A stretch of 64,000 nt of DNA from positions 7,501-71,500 of the forward strand of contig CACJNF010000006.1 in assembly GCA_902594745.1 (NCBI GenBank). Direction: 5' to 3'. Shown here piece after piece: positions 17,372-25,719 of the stretch (the stretch's first letter is position 1; each line of letters starts with the position of its first letter). The translations under genes and the position numbers were made by a program. The DNA is from an uncultured Bacteroidota bacterium. GTDB taxonomy: Bacteria; Bacteroidota; Bacteroidia; Flavobacteriales; Flavobacteriaceae. The notes beneath the pieces were generated by a model. That model saw nothing but the letters and a program-made list of their open reading frames with translations, searched no databases and was not told the DNA's origin.

Positions 17372-17913
17372 TGAATATTGTTCATAATAAATTCTACCCT
17401 TTCTTTAACACTAATATTTGGAACTTCAACACTAAATATTGAAGATTCATCATATATTTGATATATAAATGGAGAAATTTTCATTGCTTCTTCGTATTCC
17501 TCAATTCTATTATCATCTTTAGTATATATCTCTTTCCAAGATGGAAAAATAAAGACCATATCATACTTATAATTTTTTAGTAACTCTTCCCAGTAATCAG
17601 TTGATTGATTTATAGATCTTAAGTATGCAGTTATCTCATGCACACCTCTATCATAAAAAATAATATCATTTTTACATGAAATCTTTAAGGCATCATTGAA
17701 ATCACTATCTCTCTTTGTAAGGATTTCATTGCTAATTTTAATTGGGTCTAATTTAAAGCTTGAGCCCTTTAAACTATAATCTGATAGAATATCTCTAGCA
17801 GCCTCATCAAAGCAAACAAAACCTAAATTCTTAAGTTCATTTAAGACAGAGGTTTTTCCTGTACTTGGCCCTCCAGCTAAAACTATTCTTTTATTATTTT
17901 TCTCATTTAACAT
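17368..17913 (-). CDS. AAA-type ATP-binding protein (AAA_28 / NadR-like kinase fold)
   Basis: A roughly 181-residue P-loop protein with Walker A GGPSTGKTS near residue 15, DEAARDILSD near 35 and a second acidic strand FYDRGVHEITAYL near 90. This is the layout of the AAA_28 / NadR-kinase-like family. The track start is a TTG at 17922; the ATG at 17913 begins MLNEKNNKRIVLAGG and is preferred. Its substrate is unknown. It is the first gene of a unit with fmt, divergent from DUF493. Confidence 0.78.
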   Translation of the reverse strand: MLNEKNNKRIVLAGGPSTGKTSVLNELKNLGFVCFDEAARDILSDYSLKGSSFKLDPIKISNEILTKRDSDFNDALKISCKNDIIFYDRGVHEITAYLRSINQSTDYWEELLKNYKYDMVFIFPSWKEIYTKDDNRIEEYEEAMKISPFIYQIYDESSIFSVEVPNISVKERVEFIMNNIQ

Positions 17914-17931
17914 ACCAGACAAATGATTGAT

Positions 17932-17939
17932 TATATTTG
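17932..17939 (+). promoter_or_regulatory. -7 box for the DUF493-DUF4290-murA unit
   Basis: TATATTTG matches TAnnTTTG exactly. It contains the TTG used as start by the ORF track (17937), so transcription would begin downstream of that codon. This argues for a later translation start at 17964. No convincing -33 TTG is seen. Confidence 0.5.
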
Positions 17940-17963
17940 CATCACATTACAAAATTAATTGCC

Positions 17964-18257
17964 TTGTCTAATAAAAGCACTAAATCCGAAGATTTTTATT
18001 CAAGATTTAAAGATCAGCTACTTGAATCTCAGGATTGGCCAGGTATTTACATATTTAAATTTATTGTTAAAGACAAGAGTGAAGAATATGATCATTTAAA
18101 AAAATATCTAAATAATTACGAAGGAAAAAAATCTTTAAAATCCTCGTCAAACAATAAATTTTTGAGCTTGACGTTTGAATACTATGCTGATTCACCTGTT
18201 GAGGTAATCAATATATACAAGGGTATAGAGAATATAGATAATATAATTAGCCTTTAG
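17964..18257 (+). CDS. DUF493 family protein (YbeD-like)
   Basis: A roughly 97-residue small protein of the DUF493/YbeD family, with FYSRFKDQLLESQDWPGIYIFKFIVK near the N-terminus and a ferredoxin-like alpha-beta pattern. The track's TTG at 17937 sits inside a -7 promoter box; the in-frame TTG at 17964 gives LSNKSTKSEDFYSRF, which fits the family N-terminus, so I used it. YbeD family members are regulatory-looking proteins of uncertain role. It heads a unit with DUF4290 and murA. Confidence 0.78.
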   Translation: MSNKSTKSEDFYSRFKDQLLESQDWPGIYIFKFIVKDKSEEYDHLKKYLNNYEGKKSLKSSSNNKFLSLTFEYYADSPVEVINIYKGIENIDNIISL

Positions 18258-18287
18258 TTTGGTAATTAATTTCTTAAATTGCGAGAT

Positions 18288-18920
18288 ATGAATTCATTAG
18301 AATATAATACTGAAAGAAAAAAGCTTATTATACCAGAATATGGAAGGCATGTTCATCAAATGGTTGACCAAGCTGTTTTGGTTAAAGATAAAGCAGAGAG
18401 GAACAAAATGGCAAAGGCTATAATTGGTGTAATGGGTAATCTAAACCCCCATCTAAGAGATGTTCCAGATTTTCAACATAAACTTTGGGCTCAACTATTT
18501 ATAATGTCAGATTTTCAGCTAGATGTTGATAGTCCTTTTGAAAGACCTTCAGAGGATATCTATAAAAATAGCAAGCCGAATAAACTTAATTATCCTCAAA
18601 GTCATCCCAAATATCGTTTTTATGGAAATAATATTAAAAAAATGATAGATATAGCTATTGGATGGGAAGATGGAGATTTAAAGAACAAACTTGTTTTGAA
18701 TATAGCTAACCACATGAAAAAATGTTTTCTTAATTGGAACAAGGACTCAGTTGAGGATAAAGTTATTATTGATCATCTACTGGATATGTCTAACGGAGAC
18801 TTAAAACTTAGAGATTCAGATTTACCTTTAACAGATTCAAGTGAATTTCTAAAAAATAAAGTGAAGACCTCAAATCATAAACAAAATAAAAACAGAAAAA
18901 AGACCAAAAGAAGATTTTAA
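18288..18920 (+). CDS. DUF4290 domain protein
   Basis: A 210-residue protein with the DUF4290 opening MNSLEYNTERKKLIIPEYGR and HVHQMVDQA, nearly always found before murA in Bacteroidota. The track start is a TTG at 18279; the ATG at 18288 gives the family N-terminus. It is helical, without signal peptide. The last 20 residues are a lysine/arginine-rich tail (KQNKNRKKTKRRF), which may bind nucleic acid. The stop overlaps the murA ATG by 1 nt. A link to cell-wall synthesis is inferred from synteny only. Confidence 0.82.
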   Translation: MNSLEYNTERKKLIIPEYGRHVHQMVDQAVLVKDKAERNKMAKAIIGVMGNLNPHLRDVPDFQHKLWAQLFIMSDFQLDVDSPFERPSEDIYKNSKPNKLNYPQSHPKYRFYGNNIKKMIDIAIGWEDGDLKNKLVLNIANHMKKCFLNWNKDSVEDKVIIDHLLDMSNGDLKLRDSDLPLTDSSEFLKNKVKTSNHKQNKNRKKTKRRF

Positions 18921-20230
18921 TGTCTAGTATTAGGGTTAAAGGCGGTAAAAAATTATCTGGAGAGATAACACCTCAAGGTGCTAAAAATGAGGCTCTTCAA
19001 GTAATTTGTGCTGTACTTTTAACTGAGAGTGATGTTGTAATTTCCAACATACCAAATATTATTGATGTAAATAAACTAATAGATATTCTTAAAAATTTAG
19101 GTGTAAGTGTTTCAGAAATTGATAAAGGTAAATTTACTTTTAACGCTAAGGACATTAACCTAAATTATTTAAATAGCTCAGGATTTGCTAATGATGCAAA
19201 ATCTTTGAGAGGTTCGATAATGTTGGTAGGTCCTTTACTATCTAGATTTGGTTCTGCCTCCATACCTAGGCCAGGTGGTGACAAAATTGGTAGGAGAAGA
19301 TTAGATACTCATTTTGATAATCTTGAAAAACTTGGTGCAAAACTTAATTACTTGTCAGAAGATAAAACATATTCAATAGAATCAAAGGGAAGACTTATTG
19401 GAACAGACATACTTCTAGATGAAGCGTCTGTTACAGGAACAGCAAATATAATTATGGCCTCTGTTCTTGCTGATGGAGATACATCTGTTTACAATGCTGC
19501 ATGTGAACCGTATATTCAACAACTATGTTCAATGTTAAACAATATGGGTGCAGATATTAGTGGTATAGGTTCTAATTTATTAAGGATCAAAGGGGTTGAG
19601 AAATTAAATGGAACAACTCATAATATTCTGCCTGATATGATTGAAATAGGAAGTTGGATTGGCTTAGCAGCAATGACAAGAAGTAAACTTAGAATTAAGA
19701 ATGTGTCATGGGATAATTTAGGACAAATTCCAGATGTTTTTAGAAAACTTGGTATTACAATCCAGAGAGATGGAGATGATATGCTTATACCTGAGCATAA
19801 AAACGGATATTCAATTACGAATTACATTGATGGTTCAATACTTACTATATCAGATGCTCCATGGCCAGGTTTTAGCCCTGATCTAATTTCGGTAATACTT
19901 GTTATAGCAACTCAAGCTAAAGGAAGTGTTCTGATACATCAAAAAATGTTTGAAAGCAGATTATTTTTTGTAGATAAGTTAATTGATATGGGAGCTAAGA
20001 TAATTTTGTGTGATCCACATAGAGCTTCCGTTATTGGACATGATTTTAAGTCTTCTTTAAAGTCTACTACTATGACATCTCCTGACATTAGAGCAGGGAT
20101 AGCACTTTTGATTGCAGCTCTATCAGCAAAAGGAGAAAGTATAATTCAAAATGTTGACCAAATAGATAGAGGATATGAAAATGTCGTAAAAAGACTAAAA
20201 AAATTAGGAGCTGAAATTGAAAGAATCTAA
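18920..20230 (+). CDS. murA: UDP-N-acetylglucosamine 1-carboxyvinyltransferase with Asp in place of the catalytic Cys
   Basis: A 436-residue enzyme for the first committed step of peptidoglycan synthesis, transferring enolpyruvate from PEP to UDP-GlcNAc. GAKNEAL (K22, N23) binds substrate. The flexible active-site loop reads RPGGDKIGRRRLDTH: the residue equal to E. coli Cys115, the fosfomycin target, is D121. Asp at this place occurs in naturally fosfomycin-resistant MurA of Mycobacterium and Chlamydia and keeps the enzyme active. Length is normal. It is translationally coupled to DUF4290 and meets TIGR03643 stop to stop. Confidence 0.95.
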   Translation: MSSIRVKGGKKLSGEITPQGAKNEALQVICAVLLTESDVVISNIPNIIDVNKLIDILKNLGVSVSEIDKGKFTFNAKDINLNYLNSSGFANDAKSLRGSIMLVGPLLSRFGSASIPRPGGDKIGRRRLDTHFDNLEKLGAKLNYLSEDKTYSIESKGRLIGTDILLDEASVTGTANIIMASVLADGDTSVYNAACEPYIQQLCSMLNNMGADISGIGSNLLRIKGVEKLNGTTHNILPDMIEIGSWIGLAAMTRSKLRIKNVSWDNLGQIPDVFRKLGITIQRDGDDMLIPEHKNGYSITNYIDGSILTISDAPWPGFSPDLISVILVIATQAKGSVLIHQKMFESRLFFVDKLIDMGAKIILCDPHRASVIGHDFKSSLKSTTMTSPDIRAGIALLIAALSAKGESIIQNVDQIDRGYENVVKRLKKLGAEIERI

Positions 20231-20231
20231 T

Positions 20232-20507
20232 CTATCTTTTAGATATTTTATTATTTGATATACCTCTCTGTAAATTACATTTGAATCTGTCAACACTATC
20301 ATGTCTTAAAACAGTATGTTTAGTTTTTCTTCCAGAGACTCTCTCTCTCCAAAGCTTAAAGCTATTTCTTTTCAAATTATTTCGCATAATACTTATCAAT
20401 TCCTTTTCGTTTATATTGAATTGATTAAAAATAGCCTCAAATGGTGTCCTGTCTTCCCATGCCATTTCTATAATTCTATCTATTTCTCTTAAATTAAACT
20501 TATTCAT
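20232..20507 (-). CDS. TIGR03643 / DUF2805 family protein
   Basis: A 91-residue basic protein with REIDRIIEMAWEDRTPFEAIFNQF and a second conserved stretch, MRNNLKRNSFKLWRERVSGRKTKH. I recognise the TIGR03643 family, which keeps company with cryptochromes and photolyases. The helix-turn-helix-like N-terminal part and the basic C-terminal tail suggest DNA binding, which is inference. It is last in the photolyase unit and its start overlaps the upstream photolyase by 8 nt. Confidence 0.85.
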   Translation of the reverse strand: MNKFNLREIDRIIEMAWEDRTPFEAIFNQFNINEKELISIMRNNLKRNSFKLWRERVSGRKTKHTVLRHDSVDRFKCNLQRGISNNKISKR

Positions 20508-21987
20508 TATGTATTTTATTTAAAAAATTCTCAGCGGTTGATAGATGCTTCTGCTTTTTATTTATATCCATTTTGTCAAAAGTATTTACCAACATTCTTA
20601 ATCTTGGATTTTTAATAAAAAAATCTCTTTGCTTGTCCATAAATCTCCAAAATAGACCATCCCATATATCATTCCAGTTACCTTTTTTATAATCGCTCAT
20701 TTTAGATATATAATTGCTGCTACTGATGTAAGGTTTTGTAGACATTAATCCTCCATCTGCAAATTGACTCATACCATATACATTTGGAACCATTACCCAA
20801 TCAAATGAGTCTATAGATACCTCCATGAACCATCTATATACTTCATCAGGATCAAATTCACATAATAACATGAAATTTCCAACAATCATTAGTCTTTCTA
20901 TATGATGAATATAACCAGTTTCACTCACCTTCTTAATTGAGGAGTCTAAAGGCTCTATCCCTGTTGTTCCATCATAGAATGATTTAGGAATTTTACTTTT
21001 AAAGCCCCAGAAATTATTTGTCCTTTCAAAACTACCTTTAACTTGATATATACCTCTAATAAACTCCCTCCATCCAATAAGTTGTCTTATAAACCCTTCT
21101 GTTGAATTGATTGGAATATCATTTTCTATTGAGAATTCTATGCTGATATCTAATAAGTCTTTAATATTTATTAGACCTACATTTAGTAAAGGGCTTAAAA
21201 CACTATGATTTAAAGTAAGTTCATCCTTGACAATTGCATCTTCATAATCCCCAAACTCTAAAAATCTATCATTTAAAAATTGATTTAACCATTGATCAGC
21301 TTCATCATATGTAGTGGGGTAATTAAATAAGCCAAGTGATCCAAAATTGTTATGGAAATTTTTTTCAACATATTTTTCAGATTCTATTACATAACTATTT
21401 TTTTTTGGATTATTAATTACCGGGGGAATTTTGTCCTTGGGAAACTTTTTTCTGTTTTGTATGTCGTATGTCCATTCTCCACCTTCTGGTTCACCTTTAG
21501 AATTTATAAGTATTTTTCTTTTTTTTCTTTCTGATTTGTAGAATGAAGTTTGAAAAAACTTTTGCTTAGAATCTTTGAAAAAATATTTTAATTCTTCGGA
21601 AGAATTAATAAATAGTTTTGATTCATGAACTACCAAATCAATCTTTAGTTCTTTAGAAACTCTTTTTATTCTCCTGTCTAGAAGATAATCAACAGGGTCA
21701 TAAACCTCGACTTTTTGGTATCCTTGATTATAGATATTTTTAACTAACTCGATTATATTAGACTCCTTTTCAAAAGAATTTACATAATTAACATCTAATC
21801 CTTTTTTTATAAGATACTCTTCATAAAACTTCATTGATGATCTATGAAATGATATTTTTTGTTTGTGAAAATTGTATTGATTGAAGAAAAGATCCTCTTC
21901 GATAAGAAAAATTTTGTAATCAGAGTCAATGAATATACTCTCTCTGAATAATTGATTAGGAAAAATTATGCAACATTTCTTATTCAT
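20500..21987 (-). CDS. Cryptochrome/photolyase family protein (PhrB/CryB-like) lacking the Fe-S cysteines
   Basis: A 495-residue FAD protein of the deoxyribodipyrimidine photolyase-related group (bacterial (6-4) photolyases such as PhrB). The N-terminal Rossmann-like part has IFPNQLFRESIF, and the FAD domain shows INSTEGFIRQLIGWREFIRG, HHIERLMIVGNFMLL, FMEVSIDSFDWVMVPNVYGMSQFADGG and YISSSNYISKMSDY. PhrB then has a CxxC pair and a further cysteine binding [4Fe-4S]; here the text is SDYKKGNWNDIWDGLFWRF with none of them. Only three cysteines exist in the whole protein. It overlaps cryptochrome DASH by 8 nt. Light-driven DNA repair is likely; the substrate lesion is uncertain. Confidence 0.88.
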   Translation of the reverse strand: MNKKCCIIFPNQLFRESIFIDSDYKIFLIEEDLFFNQYNFHKQKISFHRSSMKFYEEYLIKKGLDVNYVNSFEKESNIIELVKNIYNQGYQKVEVYDPVDYLLDRRIKRVSKELKIDLVVHESKLFINSSEELKYFFKDSKQKFFQTSFYKSERKKRKILINSKGEPEGGEWTYDIQNRKKFPKDKIPPVINNPKKNSYVIESEKYVEKNFHNNFGSLGLFNYPTTYDEADQWLNQFLNDRFLEFGDYEDAIVKDELTLNHSVLSPLLNVGLINIKDLLDISIEFSIENDIPINSTEGFIRQLIGWREFIRGIYQVKGSFERTNNFWGFKSKIPKSFYDGTTGIEPLDSSIKKVSETGYIHHIERLMIVGNFMLLCEFDPDEVYRWFMEVSIDSFDWVMVPNVYGMSQFADGGLMSTKPYISSSNYISKMSDYKKGNWNDIWDGLFWRFMDKQRDFFIKNPRLRMLVNTFDKMDINKKQKHLSTAENFLNKIHNE

Positions 21988-23272
21988 TTAACCATGTATT
22001 TTCATAATCTTTATTAGGATCATATCTTTCAGATTGAAGTGTAGGATTAAACTTTCTAAATGGCATTGAGTCATTTCCAATACCTGCATTATAAAGCCAA
22101 TTACCATAATTACTATGAACATCATAATCAATTAGGAGTGCTTCAAAATATTCTGCACCGATTCTCCAGTCAACCTTCAACTCTTTTGTTAGATAGTTTG
22201 CTACATTTTGTCTGCCTCTGTTTGACATGAATCCAGTAGATGCAAGTTCTATCATATTTGCATTTACGAATGTTTCTTTAGTTTCCCCATTTATCCAGCT
22301 TTTAATCTTTGAGTTCTCTTGTGACCATTCCTTTTCGGTCCCATATATTCCATCTTTGCTAAAAAACTTATTTCGATGTTGCATTGAAACATATTTAAAG
22401 AAATCTCTCCAAAGAAGTTCAAAAAACAACCAATAGGTAGACTCATTTTTCTCTATGTCATTTTCATATTCCATAAGCTTATTATAAATGTATCTACATG
22501 ATAATGAACCATTTGCAAGCCAGGATGAAAATTTTGAACTGTAATTTTTTCCAAGTAGGCCGTTTCGAGTATGCTTATACTTAGATACATTTTTTGTTTT
22601 AAAAAAATAATCATCAACCCTAGACTTGCCAGCAGTTTCTCCTCCTTTAAATTTGAAAACTGAATTATCATTAACTTCAAACTCTTCAAAGCCTAAATCA
22701 TTTAGATTTGGAATATCATAATCAACTTCCAATAGATTATCCTCATTCATTGGTTTAGGAATTGATATTGGACTATTAACCTTTAAGTATTTTTCACATT
22801 TTTTTCTAAAATTTGAAAAACCTCTAGGAATGTTCTCATAAATATTTTTAACATCTTCTGGAGAATATAAAAACTGATCAAAATATTTTAGAGTATTTAT
22901 ATTTTTAGGTATGGACTCTTCCTCAATTAGTTCATCCCTTGTCCACTCTCTCTGCATATATATTGAATCAACATCATACTTCAAAATGAATGGTCTAAAT
23001 GACTCTTTAATCTCTTTATAATCTATAATAAGAGAGATATTTAAACTATTCAGGTTTTGCTTAAGGTTTGTAATTGATTCAAGTAAAAACTTAGCTCTGT
23101 ATTTCTCTATTCTTCTGAACCCATACTCTGTATATTTAAAATTATTTGGATCTATGTTTACATATCCTATAACTCTATCTGATTGATTTACGGCATTATA
23201 AAGTGCAGAGTTATCTTCAACCCTTAAATTATTTCTAAACCAAACTATACTTGTATTTTTTTTGCTCGACAT
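21980..23272 (-). CDS. Cryptochrome DASH (photolyase family)
   Basis: A 430-residue FAD-containing photolyase-fold protein. It begins with [20 protein letters not shown], has [14 protein letters not shown] (about residue 210), the phosphate-binding [28 protein letters not shown] typical of DASH, the core [11 protein letters not shown], and [44 protein letters not shown] proteins repair cyclobutane dimers in single-stranded DNA and may signal light. It is embedded in the photobiology run, overlapping DUF2256 upstream by 28 nt and the second photolyase downstream by 8 nt. Confidence 0.92.
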   Translation of the reverse strand: MSSKKNTSIVWFRNNLRVEDNSALYNAVNQSDRVIGYVNIDPNNFKYTEYGFRRIEKYRAKFLLESITNLKQNLNSLNISLIIDYKEIKESFRPFILKYDVDSIYMQREWTRDELIEEESIPKNINTLKYFDQFLYSPEDVKNIYENIPRGFSNFRKKCEKYLKVNSPISIPKPMNEDNLLEVDYDIPNLNDLGFEEFEVNDNSVFKFKGGETAGKSRVDDYFFKTKNVSKYKHTRNGLLGKNYSSKFSSWLANGSLSCRYIYNKLMEYENDIEKNESTYWLFFELLWRDFFKYVSMQHRNKFFSKDGIYGTEKEWSQENSKIKSWINGETKETFVNANMIELASTGFMSNRGRQNVANYLTKELKVDWRIGAEYFEALLIDYDVHSNYGNWLYNAGIGNDSMPFRKFNPTLQSERYDPNKDYENTWLNE

Positions 23273-23391
23273 CTCTTACTACAATATTTAACTTCAGCCC
23301 AATTTTTCTTCCATTTTTTTCGCCAAACAAACTCTAAACCACATGTTGAGCATATTTTTTTAGGTAGATTAAATTTTTTTACACCTTTCAT
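23245..23391 (-). CDS. DUF2256 zinc-ribbon-like small protein
   Basis: A 48-codon gene too short for the ORF track. It starts at ATG 23391, which overlaps the SDR stop by 1 nt, and ends with TAG at 23245, inside the cryptochrome DASH gene. The product reads [19 protein letters not shown], then [20 protein letters not shown], then CRAKKIQV. CxxC and CxxxC pairs with basic and tryptophan residues between them are the DUF2256 signature and predict a zinc knuckle. This family is a frequent neighbour of cryptochromes. Function unknown; nucleic-acid binding is inferred. Confidence 0.9.
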   Translation of the reverse strand: MKGVKKFNLPKKICSTCGLEFVWRKKWKKNWAEVKYCSKRCRAKKIQV

Positions 23392-24083
23392 TAATTAGTT
23401 TTAACAGAACTCATACCTCCATCAAATGGTATAATCTGTCCAGTCATCCACTTGCTCTCATCAATAAGCAAAAACTTGACTATTTCAGCAATATCTTTTG
23501 CTGATCCAATCTCTTTTAGGGGATGTCTATTTCGAGCATTTTCAATCTTAGTTTCTGAATTAAGGAATTTTTCAGACATTGGAGTGTTAAGAATAGAGGG
23601 AGCAATAGCATTTACCCTAATCCTTGGTGCAAATTCAGCAGCTAATGATCTAGTTAATCCCTCAATTGCACCTTTTGATGCAGAAACAGAACTATGAAAT
23701 GGCATTCCCAACTTAACTGCAACAGTACTAAAGAAAACTACACTTGCGCTTTCTGAGGATTGAAGCTTTGGTAAAACTGTTTGAAGAATTTTTACACAAC
23801 CTAATATGTTAATATTAAAATCATCAATAAAAGTTGATGGTTTAAGACCTTTAAATGGTCTTAAATTGATTGTCCCTGGTAAATAGATAAATCCATCTAA
23901 GATATCAGGAAGCCAATCTGCATCATAATCTTCATTCAAGTCTAATTTTTTTGCAGTAATATTTGAACCAGTAAACTTATCTGGATTTCGAGTTGATACA
24001 AAGACCTTGTGGTCATTTTCTAACTTTTTTGATAGCTCATAACCGATTCCAGAAGAACCACCTATTAGTAAGATATTTTTCAT
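23391..24083 (-). CDS. Short-chain dehydrogenase/reductase
   Basis: A 230-residue SDR with the NAD(P) motif [13 protein letters not shown] near residue 7, [25 protein letters not shown] holding the catalytic Ser, and [13 protein letters not shown]. At the usual YxxxK position the text is HSSVSASKG, so Lys is present but the Tyr is replaced by Ser, which could alter or abolish classic SDR chemistry. It sits between the SRPBCC and DUF2256 genes, with 1-nt overlaps on both sides. Its substrate is unknown; the tight coupling implies a role in the photolyase unit. Confidence 0.85.
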   Translation of the reverse strand: MKNILLIGGSSGIGYELSKKLENDHKVFVSTRNPDKFTGSNITAKKLDLNEDYDADWLPDILDGFIYLPGTINLRPFKGLKPSTFIDDFNINILGCVKILQTVLPKLQSSESASVVFFSTVAVKLGMPFHSSVSASKGAIEGLTRSLAAEFAPRIRVNAIAPSILNTPMSEKFLNSETKIENARNRHPLKEIGSAKDIAEIVKFLLIDESKWMTGQIIPFDGGMSSVKTN

Positions 24084-24547
24084 TATTTATATTCCCCAAA
24101 AATTTTTATTAATTCTAATTGTCTGTATTTAAAAATACTGTTCAATTTAGAACTAATAAAAAGGGAATTTAGAAGCTTTCCAAGAGGTCCTAAAGGTAAT
24201 TTATAATGAATTACATCTTCCATAAGGATACCGCCTTTAATTTCCTTTATGAAGTGTTTATGGTGCCAAAAACTATATGGACCAAACCTTTGCTCATCAA
24301 TAAAAAATTCATTAGTCTTCACTTGTGTTATCTCAGTTACCCAATTAATTTTAATTCCAAGTAGAGGTTTCACTGTGTACTGAATGATCTGACCCGGATA
24401 AGCTTTCTTCATATCCCAATCAGTAATGTTGAAATCCATAGACTTGGGTGTTATTAATTCCAAATTATTCGGCGATGATAAAAAATCCCATGCTTCATTC
24501 AAACTTATAGGTAGTTTTTGTGAATATTTTAACTTAAAGACTTCCAT
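24083..24547 (-). CDS. SRPBCC (START-like) family protein
   Basis: A 154-residue helix-grip protein with LKYSQKLPISLNEAWDFLSSPNNLELITP at the N-terminus, and FGPYSFWHHKHFIKEIKGGILMEDVIHYKLPLG in the middle, characteristic of the polyketide-cyclase-like SRPBCC group that is often next to SDRs and cryptochromes. It should bind a hydrophobic ligand in its cavity. Overlaps with maf (14 nt) and SDR (1 nt) show it is in the operon. The ligand is unknown. Confidence 0.85.
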   Translation of the reverse strand: MEVFKLKYSQKLPISLNEAWDFLSSPNNLELITPKSMDFNITDWDMKKAYPGQIIQYTVKPLLGIKINWVTEITQVKTNEFFIDEQRFGPYSFWHHKHFIKEIKGGILMEDVIHYKLPLGPLGKLLNSLFISSKLNSIFKYRQLELIKIFGEYK

Positions 24548-25130
24548 TTATAATTTCTGTTAATTTGTTTGTTACTTGAGGTACTGGAAGACCCAAAACA
24601 CTTGTGTAGCTTCCATTAACATTTTCAACTCCTATCATTCCAATCCAATCTTGTATACCATAGCTTCCAGCTTTATCAACTGGATTTATAGTTTCAACAT
24701 AAAAATCAATTTCTTTTTCAGTCAGAAGTTTATAAGTTACTTTGGTAGATTCAGTTAATATTTCAAAATTTTTTTCGGTTAGAAAGCCTACAGATGTAAT
24801 AACGTCGTGAGAATTACCTGCAAACATTTTTAGCATTGACTTAGCCTCATTTTTATCTTTTGGTTTACCCCAACATTTATCTTCAAACCAGACTAAAGTA
24901 TCAGCAAGAATTATTATTTGATTGTTTTCAACTATTTTTTGAAAAGGAGCTGCTTTGTTCTCCACAATATGTTCAGCTATTTCTTGTGCTTTAAGATGTT
25001 CAGGAAAATCTTCATTAACTGGGATTGAGTTAACCTGAAAAGAAATTCCAGTCATTTCTAATAACTCTTTTCTTCTTGTTGAGCCTGATCCGAGAATTAT
25101 ACTGTAATTGGAATTATTTATTAAATCCAT
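24534..25130 (-). CDS. maf: Maf-like nucleotide pyrophosphatase
   Basis: A 198-residue Maf/HAM1-fold protein that hydrolyses non-canonical or methylated nucleoside triphosphates to monophosphates. IILGSGSTRRKELLEMTG and the ADTLVWFEDKCWGKPKDKNEAKSML stretch carry the phosphate- and metal-binding residues; DKAGSYGIQDWIG is the usual C-terminal motif. It overlaps kdsC by 10 nt and the SRPBCC gene by 14 nt. A house-cleaning role next to DNA repair is suggestive but maf-kdsC pairing is common in this group. Confidence 0.92.
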   Translation of the reverse strand: MDLINNSNYSIILGSGSTRRKELLEMTGISFQVNSIPVNEDFPEHLKAQEIAEHIVENKAAPFQKIVENNQIIILADTLVWFEDKCWGKPKDKNEAKSMLKMFAGNSHDVITSVGFLTEKNFEILTESTKVTYKLLTEKEIDFYVETINPVDKAGSYGIQDWIGMIGVENVNGSYTSVLGLPVPQVTNKLTEIINGSL

Positions 25131-25621
25131 TTGTTATGAATTCTCATTACCTGTTCGATTACATCTCTTACACAACCAAGACCACCATCTTTGTGAGATA
25201 TATAATCACAAATTGACTTTACGTCAACAGAGGCATCTTTGGGGCAAGATGAAATTCCGACTACTTTAAGAACATCAATATCTGGATTGTCATCTCCCAT
25301 ATATAAAATGTTTTTTGAATCAATTTTTTTTTCTTTTATAAATTCATCAAAAACTTCAATCTTATTAAATGCTTTTAGAAATACATCTTCAACACCAAGA
25401 GAGTTTAGTCTTTTTCTAACATTCTCTTGCATTCCACCCGAGATAATAGCTATTCTATAGCCTTTAGATATAGCATATTTAATCGCATAACCATCTTTTG
25501 CATAAAATTGTCTATCAATTTTTCCATCATGTGTGTAAATAATTTTTCCATTAGTCATTACACCATCAACATCGAAAATAAATGTCGTTATATCTTTTAA
25601 TCTAGTCTTGTAAGAATCCAT
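25121..25621 (-). CDS. kdsC: 3-deoxy-D-manno-octulosonate 8-phosphate phosphatase (KdsC-type HAD)
   Basis: A 166-residue C0 HAD phosphatase without a cap. FIFDVDGVMTNGKI carries both catalytic aspartates (residues 15 and 17), SGG the motif II serine, and MGDDNPDI motif IV. Length and motifs fit KdsC, which makes Kdo for lipid A-core assembly; KdsA is encoded at 37.4 kb. It heads the minus-strand run into the photolyase genes and has a -7 box at 25637-25644. Confidence 0.9.
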   Translation of the reverse strand: MDSYKTRLKDITTFIFDVDGVMTNGKIIYTHDGKIDRQFYAKDGYAIKYAISKGYRIAIISGGMQENVRKRLNSLGVEDVFLKAFNKIEVFDEFIKEKKIDSKNILYMGDDNPDIDVLKVVGISSCPKDASVDVKSICDYISHKDGGLGCVRDVIEQVMRIHNKWI

Positions 25622-25636
25622 TACATTTTAAAGATG

Positions 25637-25709
25637 CAAATTTAATTAAACTTTAACACCTAATTGTTCATTATTATTCTAAATATTAAAAAATTCATAA
25701 TTATCTTTG
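25637..25709. promoter_or_regulatory. Divergent -7 boxes between kdsC and ccsBA
   Basis: On the minus strand TAAATTTG (plus 25637-25644) lies 16 nt before the kdsC ATG. On the plus strand TATCTTTG (25702-25709) lies 11 nt before the ccsBA ATG. Both match TAnnTTTG. No well-spaced -33 TTG is seen for either. Confidence 0.45.
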
Positions 25710-25719
25710 AGGCCTGCTG

